From contig JARLIT010000132.1 in assembly GCA_031291575.1 (NCBI GenBank), positions 1 through 43,800 of the forward strand: a DNA stretch of 43,800 nt, given 5' to 3'. The position numbers and the translations under genes were made by a program. The notes under the pieces were generated by a model, which saw only the letters and a list, made by a program, of their open reading frames with translations, did no database searches and was not told the origin of the DNA. This DNA is from Ancalomicrobiaceae bacterium (lineage in GTDB: Bacteria > Pseudomonadota > Alphaproteobacteria > Rhizobiales > Ancalomicrobiaceae). Positions 32,840 to 41,950 of this stretch are shown here, one piece after another (within the stretch, counting starts at the first letter, position 1; every line of letters starts with the position of its first letter).

Positions 32840-33720
32840 TTCAGTACCGCCTCGAGACTGCTGATACCTTGGATCCGAAGCAGCCGGCGTTCGGCCGCGT
32901 TCCAGACGTAGAGCGAGACGGCGTCGGTGCGCAGAATGCCGGTGAACCCCGGCAGGAACGGAAAGATCGATCCGCGCCGGTTGGCGTAACTCACGCCGTC
33001 GCTGGTGGAGAAATAGACGCCGCCGGCGACCGCCGCCGCAATCGAGGTGATATCGGCGTCAGCCTCGAGGAAGATTTCGACGGGTCTGCCCTTGGCAATG
33101 CGCAGCAGTCGCTTGCCGGTCGCCAGATAGCTGTCGAGTTCGAAGCCGCTGGCGTCGGCAATCGGCGTCGGGAGGCTCGCCAGCTTGATCATCTTGCCGG
33201 AAGGTTTTGCCAGATAAAGATCGTGGCTGGCTGTCTCGCCGGCTCCGCCGAAGATATAGGCGTCGCTGCCGCTGGCCCGGCGCACCTTCATGCCGTTCAT
33301 CGGCAGCGCCAGTTCTCGCAGCTGACCCTTTTGTCCGGGACTGATCAGTCGATCGCCCGAGATCAGCAGCAGTTGCTGAGCGAGCATCCAGCTGAAATCG
33401 TCGATCTTGCGCGGCGCAATGTCGAGGATCGTCTGTGTGTCGCCCAGAACGCGCAGTTGCGTGCCGTCCGCGACGACCGGCACCCCGTTGGCGTTCACGC
33501 CGAAGCCGACGGTCCCCGGCGCCACGGTGCCGTCGGGAAGCACGAGGCTGTCGATGCGAACGTCCTTCGGCAGCGTGATATCACCGGTGCTGGTCGGCGG
33601 CACCGGGTCGGCGATCGCCGCGGTGAGCCAGACCGCAAGTGTGGCGATCACAGCGAGCGCAGCCGGAAACACGCAGCGATGCGGAGCAGCGAGCGCTCCC
33701 GAAACATGTGTGGTGGTCAT
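32836..33720 (-). CDS. Exported hypothetical protein, possible beta-propeller
   Basis: A 294-residue protein of no recognised family. An N-terminal hydrophobic segment (FPAALAVIATLAVWLTAAIA, about residues 17-36) is a signal peptide or anchor. The rest is rich in short beta-strand patterns separated by turns (VRIDSLVLPDGTVAPGTV, YIFGGAGETASHDLYLA, GGVYFSTSDGVSYANRRG), which suggests a propeller-like fold. No catalytic motif was seen. The ATG at 33720 overlaps the stop of the TPR gene by 4 bases, so both are co-translated. The stop codon lies in a palindromic repeat, which may have replaced the original end. Confidence 0.75.
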   Translation of the reverse strand: MTTTHVSGALAAPHRCVFPAALAVIATLAVWLTAAIADPVPPTSTGDITLPKDVRIDSLVLPDGTVAPGTVGFGVNANGVPVVADGTQLRVLGDTQTILDIAPRKIDDFSWMLAQQLLLISGDRLISPGQKGQLRELALPMNGMKVRRASGSDAYIFGGAGETASHDLYLAKPSGKMIKLASLPTPIADASGFELDSYLATGKRLLRIAKGRPVEIFLEADADITSIAAAVAGGVYFSTSDGVSYANRRGSIFPFLPGFTGILRTDAVSLYVWNAAERRLLRIQGISSLEAVLN

Positions 33721-35489
33721 TTGTGCGCTCCCAAGTCTTCGCGCAACCATGACGTCCCCCACTTTGATGCCTTGTCGCGGTAGTCGTTGGGGACCGTCTC
33801 GACCTTGATGATCTGCTTGTCGCACTCTGCGGTGCTATTGCTCGCGAGGCATGCCACGGTCTCCTGGGTGACTTTCTCCCACCCCAGGATGAGGTCGTTC
33901 GTGGCTTTCTTCATCTCGCCATAAAGGTCCTTGAAGCGACCGATCAGCTTGGCCGTCTCGACGGCTTTCTCCTTCAGGCTCTTCGACATCGGAATGATTG
34001 CGACTAGCTTATCTTTGAGTTTTTCCTCAAGCGTCTCCTTGCCCTTCTCCTCCAGTTTTTCCTTGGCGATATGGCGAGCTTCGTCGAGTTGCTCCATCGC
34101 CTTCTGCGTGATTTCGGCAACCGCTGGACTGTCGGCCGCGTCCGTAAACGACGTCTTCCAAGCCTTCGCCTCGGGCGGCGGCGGCACCACCCGCATCAGA
34201 CCGGTCGGCAGATGCGCGGCGTCGGCGGCCTCAAGAACTGCCAGTTCGCGCTTCGCCGTCGCCGCGATCTCTTTGGCCCCAGCACGTGAGGTGCCGTCGA
34301 GGTTCATCCCGGCCACCTCCTTGAGGAGAGCGATGCGCCCGGCGGTATCGACATTGGGATCGAGGTATTTGAAACCCATCAGGACCTCCGCCAACTGGAT
34401 TTTCGGCTCGACGAAGTCCGTGTCTCGCCGCTCAAGCGCGCGCAGCCGCGCGATGCCAGCGTCGGAGTGCTGGGTCGATTCCAGCGACTTCAGCTCGCTC
34501 ATGATCCCTTGTCGGGTCTGGTAGCGTGCGAGCGCTTCCCTCGCTTCGGCCAGCATATCCAGGAGAGCCTTATCGTTCGGCCGGATCTTGAGGGCCTCCT
34601 GGAATTGGGCGATCGCCGGCTTGATGGACTTGACTGCATCGGCGAAGTCGAGCTTCACCGCGTTCTTGAATGCCAACTCCTCAAAGTCGACCCCTTTTCT
34701 CATGGCCTGAGACACCTTGAGGTCTCTTGCCGTCTGTTCCATATGGCGCCTGTTCTCTTCCAACTCGGCGCGCTGCATGTTGGCACAGTTGGTCACGGCT
34801 TTGAGGTCTTCCTTGGCGCCTTGGTGCGACGGGTTGATCCTGATCGCCGCACGATATTGCTTCTCCGCCTCAAGGCACTCGCCACGACTGTTGGCAAGGT
34901 TGCCCAAGGCGTGGAACAGGTTGCTGCGTGCCACCGTATTGCCCGAATTGATATCCAGGGCGCGGCGGTATTTCACCAGGGCGGCGTCGTAATTGCCGCG
35001 GTTGAACAAAGCAACGCCGTCCTCGTTCTCGATCGTCGAGGCGACGAGGCGAATGTTGTTGCGAATGACCGGGTTGTTCGGATCGAGAGCCGCCGCCTGC
35101 CGGTACTTGGCCAGCGCGCCGCGAAAGTCCCCCCGTTTTGACAAGACGACGCCCTGGTCGTTGATCTGAACTGCCCGGCGGCGCTGCAATTCGGCGGCGC
35201 TCGGTCGTGGCGGTTCGACGCTCGGTCGCCGCGGCGGCACATAGGTCGGTTCGTCATAGGTTGGCGAGGACGGCGCGCTCGGCGCGGAATCGCCCGGGCA
35301 ACCATAGGGAGACGGAACGCATTCGATTCCGCTCGGCATTGGGACCGACTGGGCAGAAGCGGACGACACGGCAGCTGCGCACAATCCCGCTGCCAGAGTG
35401 ATCGCCCTCAACGCCTCCGCGGCTTGGACCGCGCGAGCCCGATCGTTTCGGTTCTGTCCGCTGCTTGCCCTTCGCCAGACCATCCACAT
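33717..35489 (-). CDS. Exported TPR-repeat protein of unknown function
   Basis: A 590-residue protein. A signal peptide-like segment (ITLAAGLCAAAVSSASAQS, residues 30-48) precedes a proline/serine-rich linker (about 68-98). Tetratricopeptide repeats follow at about 108-141, 155-188 and 189-222, e.g. GDFRGALAKYRQAAALDPNNP and GNYDAALVKYRRALDINSGN. The remaining 350 residues are mostly helical, with a strongly charged coiled-coil-like stretch (EKLEEKGKETLEEKLKDKL). Such proteins scaffold complexes in the periplasm. The start at 35489 has no strong ribosome site. It forms a two-gene unit with the exported protein downstream; neither matches a known system by eye. Confidence 0.8.
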   Translation of the reverse strand: MWMVWRRASSGQNRNDRARAVQAAEALRAITLAAGLCAAAVSSASAQSVPMPSGIECVPSPYGCPGDSAPSAPSSPTYDEPTYVPPRRPSVEPPRPSAAELQRRRAVQINDQGVVLSKRGDFRGALAKYRQAAALDPNNPVIRNNIRLVASTIENEDGVALFNRGNYDAALVKYRRALDINSGNTVARSNLFHALGNLANSRGECLEAEKQYRAAIRINPSHQGAKEDLKAVTNCANMQRAELEENRRHMEQTARDLKVSQAMRKGVDFEELAFKNAVKLDFADAVKSIKPAIAQFQEALKIRPNDKALLDMLAEAREALARYQTRQGIMSELKSLESTQHSDAGIARLRALERRDTDFVEPKIQLAEVLMGFKYLDPNVDTAGRIALLKEVAGMNLDGTSRAGAKEIAATAKRELAVLEAADAAHLPTGLMRVVPPPPEAKAWKTSFTDAADSPAVAEITQKAMEQLDEARHIAKEKLEEKGKETLEEKLKDKLVAIIPMSKSLKEKAVETAKLIGRFKDLYGEMKKATNDLILGWEKVTQETVACLASNSTAECDKQIIKVETVPNDYRDKASKWGTSWLREDLGAHK

Positions 35490-35962
35490 GACGTCGTCAC
35501 CATGCCAGACAGAGAACCACCGGCTCGACGATCCAGACGCTCCAAAATTCAGCTCGGTGCGAACCAGTGTTCCACCTGATTAAGTAAAACGAACAAATCG
35601 TGTCCAGTTTCAGTAATTGTGCGACACATTTCGAAACATTAGTCAGGTGGCGCTGAACACAATTTATGCAGATAACGTTTTGGCGTCCATTCGTGTCAAC
35701 GCGCAACTTCCGCGGCTTTCAGCCGATTTCCCGGAAGATGGACACAGACCAGATGCCAATCGAGACGAGACGGTTTGAGTGAAGCCTGCGCCGGTTGCTT
35801 TTGATGCCAGCTGTACAACCCGCCGTCGCTCTGGACGCGATCAAGGCTGAGCCAAGTTTCGATGACGTGATCGGTATCGACAATCTGGCCGGAGCATCGG
35901 GAGCCCAGGAGTGGGCGCCCGGCACGTGGCATCAGGCCAGGCACAGACCTCCAGTGCCTCGG
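35490..35962. other. Intergenic region, promoter of the TPR unit
   Basis: These 473 bases separate the TPR gene start from the end of the MalK-type ATPase gene. The section 35570-35700 is AT-rich and probably carries the promoter of the TPR gene. An 8-base inverted repeat (CCACCTGA at 35572, TCAGGTGG at 35643) frames it. Short reading frames of 60-90 codons exist on both strands in 35696-35944 but resemble no known protein and are not called. Confidence 0.45.
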
Positions 35963-37054
35963 TCAGACTCTCAGGGCCAGGCCGTCCCCATCGAACACAT
36001 GCAAGAGACCGGTGCCGAGCGACACCTCGAGCCGGTCACCACTGCTCAATTCAGTCCGTTGGTGCGCCAGTACCGTCAAGTTGGTGCCGTCCTTTGCCCG
36101 GCCGTAGATCTGCGTCGATCCGCCGAGATTTTCTGTGAGATCGACGCTGAAGGCGGCGATCGGCTCGCCGCCGCCGATGGTCAGTGCTTCCGGGCGCAGC
36201 CCCAAGGTGAGTGTGCTGCCGACCTCCGGCATGCGGAGAAACGGTCCGGCGATCTCCCATTTGCCTGTCGGGAACACGGCGGAGGCAACAGTGATTGTCC
36301 CGGCGTTTACAGCCGTGACGTTGGCCTGGAACAGGTTCATCTTGGGAGAGCCAATGAAGCCGGCCACAAACATATTGGCAGGCCGGTCGTAGAGGTCGGC
36401 CGGCGAGCCGATCTGTTCGACCACGCCGGCGCGGACGACGACGATGCGGTCGGCGAGCGTCATCGCCTCGATCTGGTCGTGGGTGACGTAGACGATCGTA
36501 GCGCCGAGGTTCTTGTGCAGCCTGGCCAGTTCCACCCGCATCTGCGCCCTGAGTTCGGCATCGAGGTTGGATAAGGGCTCGTCGAACAGGAAGATCTTCG
36601 GATTACGCACGATGGCGCGGCCGATGGCGACGCGCTGACGCTGACCACCGGACAGTTGGCGCGGCTTCCTCTGCAACAATGCTTCAATCTGCAGGATGCG
36701 CGCCGCCTCCTGGACGCGCCGATCGATCTCCGGTTTCGGTTGCCGCGCGATCTCGAGCCCGAAGGCGATGTTCTGGTAGACCGTCATGTGCGGATAGAGC
36801 GCGTAGGACTGGAACACCATCGAGACGTGCCGCCGCGCCGGCTCGGCATGCGTTACCTCTTCGCCATCGATCGTCAGCGTACCTTCGTCGACATCCTCAA
36901 GCCCCGCGATCAGCCTGAGCAAAGTGGACTTGCCGCAGCCGGACGGACCGACGAACACCACGAATTCGCCCTTCTCGGCGGAGAGCGATACGCCCTTGAT
37001 CACCGGCAGCGCGCCGAACCGCTTGACCACATTCTCGATTTTCAGGAACGACAT
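35963..37054 (-). CDS. ABC transporter ATP-binding protein, MalK/UgpC type
   Basis: A 363-residue ATPase of carbohydrate importers. The nucleotide-binding domain (about 1-235) has Walker A GPSGCGKST, Q-loop FQSYALYPHMTV, signature LSGGQRQRVAIGRA, Walker B IFLFDEPLSNLDAELR and switch histidine YVTHDQIEAMTLADR. The C-terminal TOBE region (about 240-363) includes FIGSPKMNLF and LGLRPEALTIG. It would energise the two MalFG-type permeases 3-5 kb upstream on the same strand. It is the last gene of the minus-strand operon, 75 bases after the GH4 glycosidase. It may serve several importers, as MalK types often do. Confidence 0.94.
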   Translation of the reverse strand: MSFLKIENVVKRFGALPVIKGVSLSAEKGEFVVFVGPSGCGKSTLLRLIAGLEDVDEGTLTIDGEEVTHAEPARRHVSMVFQSYALYPHMTVYQNIAFGLEIARQPKPEIDRRVQEAARILQIEALLQRKPRQLSGGQRQRVAIGRAIVRNPKIFLFDEPLSNLDAELRAQMRVELARLHKNLGATIVYVTHDQIEAMTLADRIVVVRAGVVEQIGSPADLYDRPANMFVAGFIGSPKMNLFQANVTAVNAGTITVASAVFPTGKWEIAGPFLRMPEVGSTLTLGLRPEALTIGGGEPIAAFSVDLTENLGGSTQIYGRAKDGTNLTVLAHQRTELSSGDRLEVSLGTGLLHVFDGDGLALRV

Positions 37055-37129
37055 GGCATCGGTCTCCTGCCGCTGGCCGGGCGGATTGGGTAGGCATGTG
37101 GAACGGCGAACATCGACGTCTCCTGAGGG

Positions 37130-38440
37130 TCAGGCACGAAGGCTTTCCGGGATCCAGTCACCGTGCGCCTCGAGAAGCCGGTCGACGAGCGCGTAGATCT
37201 GGTCCAAATCGAGTTCGGCGGCCGTATGCGGATCAAGCATCGCAGCATGATAGATGTGGTCGCGCCGCCCCGACAGGATGGCTTCCACCGTCAGCGCCTG
37301 CACGTTGATGTTGGTTTGCATCAGGGCGGCGAGATGAACGGGAATCGCGCCGATCCGGACCGGCTGGATGCCGTTCCTGTCGACGAGGCACGGCACTTCG
37401 ACGCAGCAGCCGTCGGGCAGATTGGTGATGATGCCGGAATTCGGCACGTTGCCATAGATCACCGACGGTTCGCCGGTCTCCATCGAGCGGATGATGATCG
37501 AGCCATATTCGACGCTGCGCTCGATTGGGATTTCCTTGGCCGGATCGAGCAGTTCGCGCGACAGCGTCTCCCAGTCGGCGATCTGGTTGACGCAACGGCG
37601 GGGGTATTCGTCGAGCGGGATGTTGTAACGTTCGATCAGATCGTCGCGGCCGGACTTGATGTACCAGGGCACGTATTCGGCGAAGTGCTCGGAGGACTCG
37701 GTGACGAAATAGCCGAGGCGCGAGAACATGTCGTAGCGCACGCGGTTCCATTTCGGCACCCGATCCTCCTCGATCACCTTGCGGATCAAGGGATAGAGGT
37801 CTTCGCCGTCGCGCTCGAACTTCAGGTAGAACGCCATGTGGTTGATGCCGGCGACGAGATAGCTGATCTCCTCGAAGGGGACGCCGATATCCTTGGCGAG
37901 TTCCTGCGCCGTGTAGGGCACCGAATGGCAGAGACCGACCGTGCGGATCGAACTGGCTCGGCCGAGAGCCCAGCAGTTCATCGCCATCGGGTTGGTGTAG
38001 TTGATGTGGACGACGTCGGGGCACAGCCGCTCCATGTCCTTCGACATGCCGATCAGCACCGGGATCGTCCTTAAGGCCCGCATGATTCCGCCAATGCCGA
38101 GCGTGTCGGCAATGGTCTGGCGCAGGCCGAATGCCTTCGGAGTGTCGAAGTCGATGACCGTCGCCGGTTGGTATCCGCCGACCTGAACCATATTGATGGC
38201 GTAGTCGGTGCCGTCGAGTGCGCGGTCCCGGTCGGTCGTCGCCTCGATCGTAGCCGAAACCTTCAGCTGCTGACGGATGCGTTCGCCGACGGCGGCCGAG
38301 GCCGCGAGCCGTTCCGGGTTGACGTCGAAGAGAACGATGCGGGCGTCGGCCAGTTCCGGATACGACAGGATGTCGCCCAGTAGGCTCTTGGCAAAGACGG
38401 TGCTGCCGGCACCGAGGAAGGTGATCTTGGGTCGACGCAT
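37130..38440 (-). CDS. Glycoside hydrolase family 4 protein, probable alpha-galactosidase
   Basis: A 436-residue NAD+- and metal-dependent glycosidase. The N-terminal Rossmann motif is KITFLGAGSTVFAKSLLGDI. Further GH4 blocks are TDRDRALDGTDYAINMVQVGGY, HINYTNPMAMNCWAL, the metal-binding cysteine region VGLCHSVPYTAQEL and histidine in YLVAGINHMAFYLKFE. The family oxidises the sugar at C3 and eliminates the aglycone; members include MelA alpha-galactosidases, 6-phospho-glucosidases and alpha-glucuronidases. The length and the CHS motif favour the MelA branch, and import by an ABC system rather than a PTS favours unphosphorylated substrate (inference). The ATG at 38440 was chosen by the Rossmann motif. 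Confidence 0.88.
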   Translation of the reverse strand: MRRPKITFLGAGSTVFAKSLLGDILSYPELADARIVLFDVNPERLAASAAVGERIRQQLKVSATIEATTDRDRALDGTDYAINMVQVGGYQPATVIDFDTPKAFGLRQTIADTLGIGGIMRALRTIPVLIGMSKDMERLCPDVVHINYTNPMAMNCWALGRASSIRTVGLCHSVPYTAQELAKDIGVPFEEISYLVAGINHMAFYLKFERDGEDLYPLIRKVIEEDRVPKWNRVRYDMFSRLGYFVTESSEHFAEYVPWYIKSGRDDLIERYNIPLDEYPRRCVNQIADWETLSRELLDPAKEIPIERSVEYGSIIIRSMETGEPSVIYGNVPNSGIITNLPDGCCVEVPCLVDRNGIQPVRIGAIPVHLAALMQTNINVQALTVEAILSGRRDHIYHAAMLDPHTAAELDLDQIYALVDRLLEAHGDWIPESLRA

Positions 38441-38575
38441 GGGCGAACCTTTGGTTGGAAGCAGCCAGCCATTTGGACGGCGGACAATGGACAAAGGCCC
38501 TGCCGACAGGGGGGTGCGGCAGGGCCGATGCACAGCCAACCGCCAGCGATCTTGCGCCGGCGGCGAAGGCCAGGC

Positions 38576-39892
38576 TCAGAACAGCTTGTTCACCTCGTCG
38601 TTGGCGTCCTTCAGGATCTTCGCCGGGTCGCCCTGGTTGAGGAGGACATTGGTAACCGCAGTCTTGAGGATGGCGTAGGCCTCGCTGCCGTGGTCCATGA
38701 TCGGATAGGGGAAGGTCGAACCGGCCTTGGCGACGAGCGTGAAGGCGGAAACGTCGATGCCCTTCGCCTGATGCGCCTTGACGGCGGCGTCAACCGCCTC
38801 GGGCCGCGCCGGGAAGACGACGCCGGCTTTGCCGACGATCGTCTGGCACTCGCTCGAACCCAGATATTTCACCCAGGCCCAGGCGGCATCCTTGTTCTTC
38901 GAGCCAGACCAGATCGAATCGGCCAAGCCGTTGAACATCGATTTGCGGCCTTCAGGCCCCTTCGGCAAGGGGGCGACGCCCCAAGCGAACTTGGCGTTGT
39001 CGCGGTAGGTCGACAGCATCCACGAGCCCTGCGGCGCCATGGCGATCTTGCCGGCGGCAAACAGTGGCGACGGCCCGAGCCGTCCGACCTGTTCGCCGTT
39101 GGTCGAGAAGCCCTTGACGATGCTCAGGTCGCGCAGCCAGGTCAGCGTCTTGGCCAAGATCGGGCTGTCGTAGAAGTATTTCGTGCCCCACGGCTTATCG
39201 ACCGCCTGGAAGCCGGCCGAAGCGGCAAAGTGGCTGAACTCCTGCTGGCCGAAGCCGTCCGGCGGATCGTAGGACCAAGCGTAAACGGCAACGTTCTTCG
39301 GATCAAATCCGGGCTGATCGCCATGCTTGCCTTTGGCATCGACGGTCAGCTTGGCGAGCGCCTTCTCGAACGTGCCGCCGTCGTTGGGATTCCAGTCGAG
39401 GTTGGCCAACTGCTCGTCCGTGATGCCGGCATCGGCGACCATCTTCTTGTTGTAGAAGATGGCGATCGTATCCCAATCCTTGGGCAGACCCCACTGCTTC
39501 GCGCCCTTGTTCCAGCTATCTGCCAATCCCGGCAGATAGGCCGACATGTCGACCTTGTCGGCAGCGATGCGGGCGGTCAGATCCTCCATCACGCCGTTTG
39601 CCAGAAATTCCGGGAAACGGCTGATGTGATTGACGAAGACATCCGGAGCGGTGGCCGAGGTGAAGCCGGTCGTCAGCTTGGTCCAGTAATTGTCCCAGCC
39701 GTCCTGGGTGATCTGCACCTTGACGCCAGGGTTGGCGGCTTCGAACTTGTCGGCGCATTGCCGGTAGACGGGGGCCTGATTGCCGTCCCACATCCAATAG
39801 CTGACAGTGGCATCGGCGGCCTTCGCCGGCGCCAGCATCATTGGCACAATTGCAGTCGTTACGGCAAGACTAGCTGCGAGCAGTTTCCTCAT
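38576..39892 (-). CDS. Carbohydrate ABC transporter substrate-binding protein, UgpB/MalE type
   Basis: A 438-residue periplasmic binding protein. The signal peptide MRKLLAASLAVTTAIVPMM ends near APAKA. The mature type-II binding fold shows VQITQDGWDNYWTKLTTGFTSATAPDVFV, GLPKDWDTIAIFYNKKMVADAG, LFAAGKIAMAPQGSWML and a C-terminal ILKDANDEVNKLF. It captures an oligosaccharide or glycoside for the two permeases encoded upstream. The ATG at 39892 follows GGGAGAGGAAA. The 134-base gap to the permease gene contains a palindromic repeat. Neighbouring GH4 enzyme suggests an alpha-galactoside ligand (inference). Confidence 0.93.
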   Translation of the reverse strand: MRKLLAASLAVTTAIVPMMLAPAKAADATVSYWMWDGNQAPVYRQCADKFEAANPGVKVQITQDGWDNYWTKLTTGFTSATAPDVFVNHISRFPEFLANGVMEDLTARIAADKVDMSAYLPGLADSWNKGAKQWGLPKDWDTIAIFYNKKMVADAGITDEQLANLDWNPNDGGTFEKALAKLTVDAKGKHGDQPGFDPKNVAVYAWSYDPPDGFGQQEFSHFAASAGFQAVDKPWGTKYFYDSPILAKTLTWLRDLSIVKGFSTNGEQVGRLGPSPLFAAGKIAMAPQGSWMLSTYRDNAKFAWGVAPLPKGPEGRKSMFNGLADSIWSGSKNKDAAWAWVKYLGSSECQTIVGKAGVVFPARPEAVDAAVKAHQAKGIDVSAFTLVAKAGSTFPYPIMDHGSEAYAILKTAVTNVLLNQGDPAKILKDANDEVNKLF

Positions 39893-39921
39893 TTTCCTCT
39901 CCCATTCTTTCCGTTGTCGTA

Positions 39922-40011
39922 GAGCGCAAAGCGTTTTTACCGAAACACCTCGCGCTCCACGGACTATTTGTCGGGCTGGTTCTCGCCGTTCAGATGTTTC
40001 CATCAGAACGG
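39922..40011. repeat. Degenerate composite palindromic repeat
   Basis: GAGCGC (39922-39927) and GCGCTC (39952-39957) form one weak hairpin. CCGTTCAGATG (39986-39996) and CATCAGAACGG (40001-40011) form a second with one A-A mismatch around a TTTC loop. The second shares CAGATG(A/T)TTCCATC with the hairpin at 21394-21442, so both probably belong to one repeat family. It sits between permease and binding-protein genes of an operon, as at 21227-21442. Confidence 0.55.
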
Positions 40012-40026
40012 AACTGGCCCTGATGG

Positions 40027-40908
40027 TTACTTCATCCCGCTTGACTGCAGGGATTCGACGATCTGGCGCCCGAACACGAACAACAGGGCGATGACGGGCA
40101 GGATCGACAAGGTGAGCGCCGCCATCAGCCCGGACCAGTCGGGCGTGCGTTGGCTGGTCTGGCTCATGAAATCCGACAGCGCGACCGCCATGACGCGCAC
40201 GTCCTCGCCGCGTCCGACGAGGAACGGCCAGAAGAATTCGTTCCAGGAATTGATCGAGAGAAGAATCGCCAAGGTGGCCATCGGCCCGGCCTGGATCGGC
40301 AGCGCTATGCGCCAGAAGATCTGGAAGGCGCTGGCGCCCTCGAGTTTCGCCGCCTCGTCCAATTCGCGCGGCGCCGACAGGAAGAATTGCCGCATGAAGA
40401 AGACGGCGAACGGCGTCATCAACACGGTCGGCGCCACCATGCCGGCGAAGGTGTTGATCAGGCCGAGATCCTTGATGAGGATGAAGTTCGGGATGAACAG
40501 CACGATCGCCGGGATCATGGTCGAGGCGAGAAAGCCGTAGAACATCAGGTTGCGGCCGGGAAACTTCAGCCGGGCGAAGGCGTAGGCAGCGAGCGAGGAA
40601 AAGAACAATTGTCCGGCGACCGTCAGCGCCGTGTAGATCAGGCTGTTCCTCAAGGACAGCGCGAAATTGATCGGCGAGGCTCTGACCGATGTCAGTTCGA
40701 CGCTCGACGGCAGCCCGAGCACGCGGGTGAAATTGCCAAACGTCAGCTCTCCCGGTGCGATCGACGAGGCGGTCTGGAAGACATCGCCCGGCTGGGTGAT
40801 CGCGGTCTTGATGGCGACCCAGAACGGCAGCAGCGAGACGCCCACAAAGCCGGCCAGCATCAGATAGCCGAAGGCGGCAGGAACGGTCAGGCGGAGCTTT
40901 CGGACCAT
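40027..40908 (-). CDS. Carbohydrate ABC transporter permease, MalG/UgpE type
   Basis: A 293-residue permease with six predicted membrane helices. The N-terminal helix FGYLMLAGFVGVSLLPFWVAIKTAI is typical. The cytoplasmic EAA loop reads ELDEAAKLEGASAFQIFWRIALPIQ, which docks with the MalK-type ATPase. The C-terminus ends with LFVFGRQIVESLQSSGMK, the usual MalG ending (G-x-x-K). The ATG at 40908 has GAGGAGG six bases upstream, overlapping the end of the previous gene's region. It works with the MalF-type permease that starts the operon. Confidence 0.94.
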   Translation of the reverse strand: MVRKLRLTVPAAFGYLMLAGFVGVSLLPFWVAIKTAITQPGDVFQTASSIAPGELTFGNFTRVLGLPSSVELTSVRASPINFALSLRNSLIYTALTVAGQLFFSSLAAYAFARLKFPGRNLMFYGFLASTMIPAIVLFIPNFILIKDLGLINTFAGMVAPTVLMTPFAVFFMRQFFLSAPRELDEAAKLEGASAFQIFWRIALPIQAGPMATLAILLSINSWNEFFWPFLVGRGEDVRVMAVALSDFMSQTSQRTPDWSGLMAALTLSILPVIALLFVFGRQIVESLQSSGMK

Positions 40909-40919
40909 TTCGTGCCTCC

Positions 40920-41858
40920 TCAATCGAGATCGGACTGATCCGCCCGAAGCAGCCGCATCTGCACCAGGGTGATCAGGATGAGGACCAGGAAGAGCAGGAT
41001 CGAGACCGCAGACGCATAGCCCATCTTATTGAACTGGAACGCGTTCTCGTAGATGAACCAGAGGATCACGCGGCTCGCGTCGGCCGGCCCGCCGGAGGTC
41101 GTGACCGCGATCACGTCGAACACCTGGAACGAGCCGATGATCGTGGTGACCAGGACGAAGGCCATGACCGGGCGCAACAGCGGCAGGGTGATGCGTCGGA
41201 ACATCAGCCATTCGCCGGCGCCTTCCAGTCTGGCCGCCTCGTAGAGGTGCTTCGGGATCGATTGCAGCCCGGCATAGAACAGCAGCGCCGTCAGTCCGGT
41301 GTGGCGCCAGATGGAAATGCCGGCGACAGAAATGATCGCCTGATCCGGTGACGCCAGGAACGGCTGATGCGGCAGACCGACAGCCACCAGCCAAGCGTTG
41401 GTCAGGCCCAACAGCGGATCGAGCATGAACAGCCAGATCAGGCCGGAAACGACGTTGGAGATGAGATAGGGCGAGATGATCAGCGCGCGCAGGATGACCG
41501 AGCGGGCCAGCCGGTCGCTCAACACGGCAAGTGCCAGGCCGAGGGCGGTCTGCAACGGGATATTGTAGAGGACGTAGGCGAGCGTGACTTCGCAGGAATG
41601 CCAGAACTTGTCGTCGTGCAACAGCCGCTCGAAGTTGGCCAGCCCGACGAATCGCGGCGCCCGCAACAGGTTCCAGTCGGTCAGGCTGATCTGCATAGCC
41701 CTGACTGTCGGCAGCAGATAGAACACCGCGAACCCGACGAAGGCCGGCGCCACGAAAGCATAGCCCGTCAGCGCTTCGCGCCACTTGCGTGCGGCGCGCG
41801 ACGTTCCCGACGCGGTGCGCGACGTGCCACTGAGCGGCGATCGGTGCCGATCCGTCAC
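40920..41858 (-). CDS. Carbohydrate ABC transporter permease, MalF/UgpA type
   Basis: A 312-residue permease with six predicted helices. The first helix is TGYAFVAPAFVGFAVFYLLPTV, followed by the typical SLTDWNLL...FVGLANFERLL periplasmic region. The EAA loop is HLYEAARLEGAGEWLMFRRITLPLLRPV. The start is taken as the GTG at 41858 with GGGGAGGAGG just upstream; the next in-frame codon upstream, 18 residues earlier, lacks such a site. It is the first gene of the minus-strand operon and diverges from a LacI-type regulator across a promoter with two palindromes. Confidence 0.92.
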   Translation of the reverse strand: MTDRHRSPLSGTSRTASGTSRAARKWREALTGYAFVAPAFVGFAVFYLLPTVRAMQISLTDWNLLRAPRFVGLANFERLLHDDKFWHSCEVTLAYVLYNIPLQTALGLALAVLSDRLARSVILRALIISPYLISNVVSGLIWLFMLDPLLGLTNAWLVAVGLPHQPFLASPDQAIISVAGISIWRHTGLTALLFYAGLQSIPKHLYEAARLEGAGEWLMFRRITLPLLRPVMAFVLVTTIIGSFQVFDVIAVTTSGGPADASRVILWFIYENAFQFNKMGYASAVSILLFLVLILITLVQMRLLRADQSDLD

Positions 41859-41906
41859 TCTGCCTCCTCCCCATGTTCCATCCGTCAGGTCGAGCTGACA
41901 TTTGGA

Positions 41907-41918
41907 TGACACGTGTCA
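41907..41918. promoter_or_regulatory. LacI-type operator, 12-base palindrome (copy 1)
   Basis: TGACACGTGTCA is a perfect palindrome 49 bases upstream of the MalF-type permease. It shares the core ACACGTGT with copy 2 at 41939-41950; their centres are 32 bases apart. A central CG with flanking symmetric arms is typical of LacI-family operators. Binding by the neighbouring regulator is inferred. Confidence 0.65.
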
Positions 41919-41938
41919 GTTTCTGCGAATATGATACT

Positions 41939-41950
41939 TAACACGTGTTA
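41939..41950. promoter_or_regulatory. LacI-type operator, 12-base palindrome (copy 2)
   Basis: TAACACGTGTTA is a perfect palindrome on the regulator side of the divergent promoter, 93 bases before the regulator start. Three helical turns separate its centre from copy 1, allowing two dimers on the same face of the DNA. It lies in the only AT-rich part of the spacer (41925-41965), where the promoters must be. Confidence 0.65.

Noticed and set aside
35696-35944. An 82-codon minus-strand frame and overlapping short frames upstream of the MalK-type gene
   Set aside because: They were considered as a possible transposase remnant, but no DDE or helix-turn-helix pattern, ribosome site or terminal repeat was seen.
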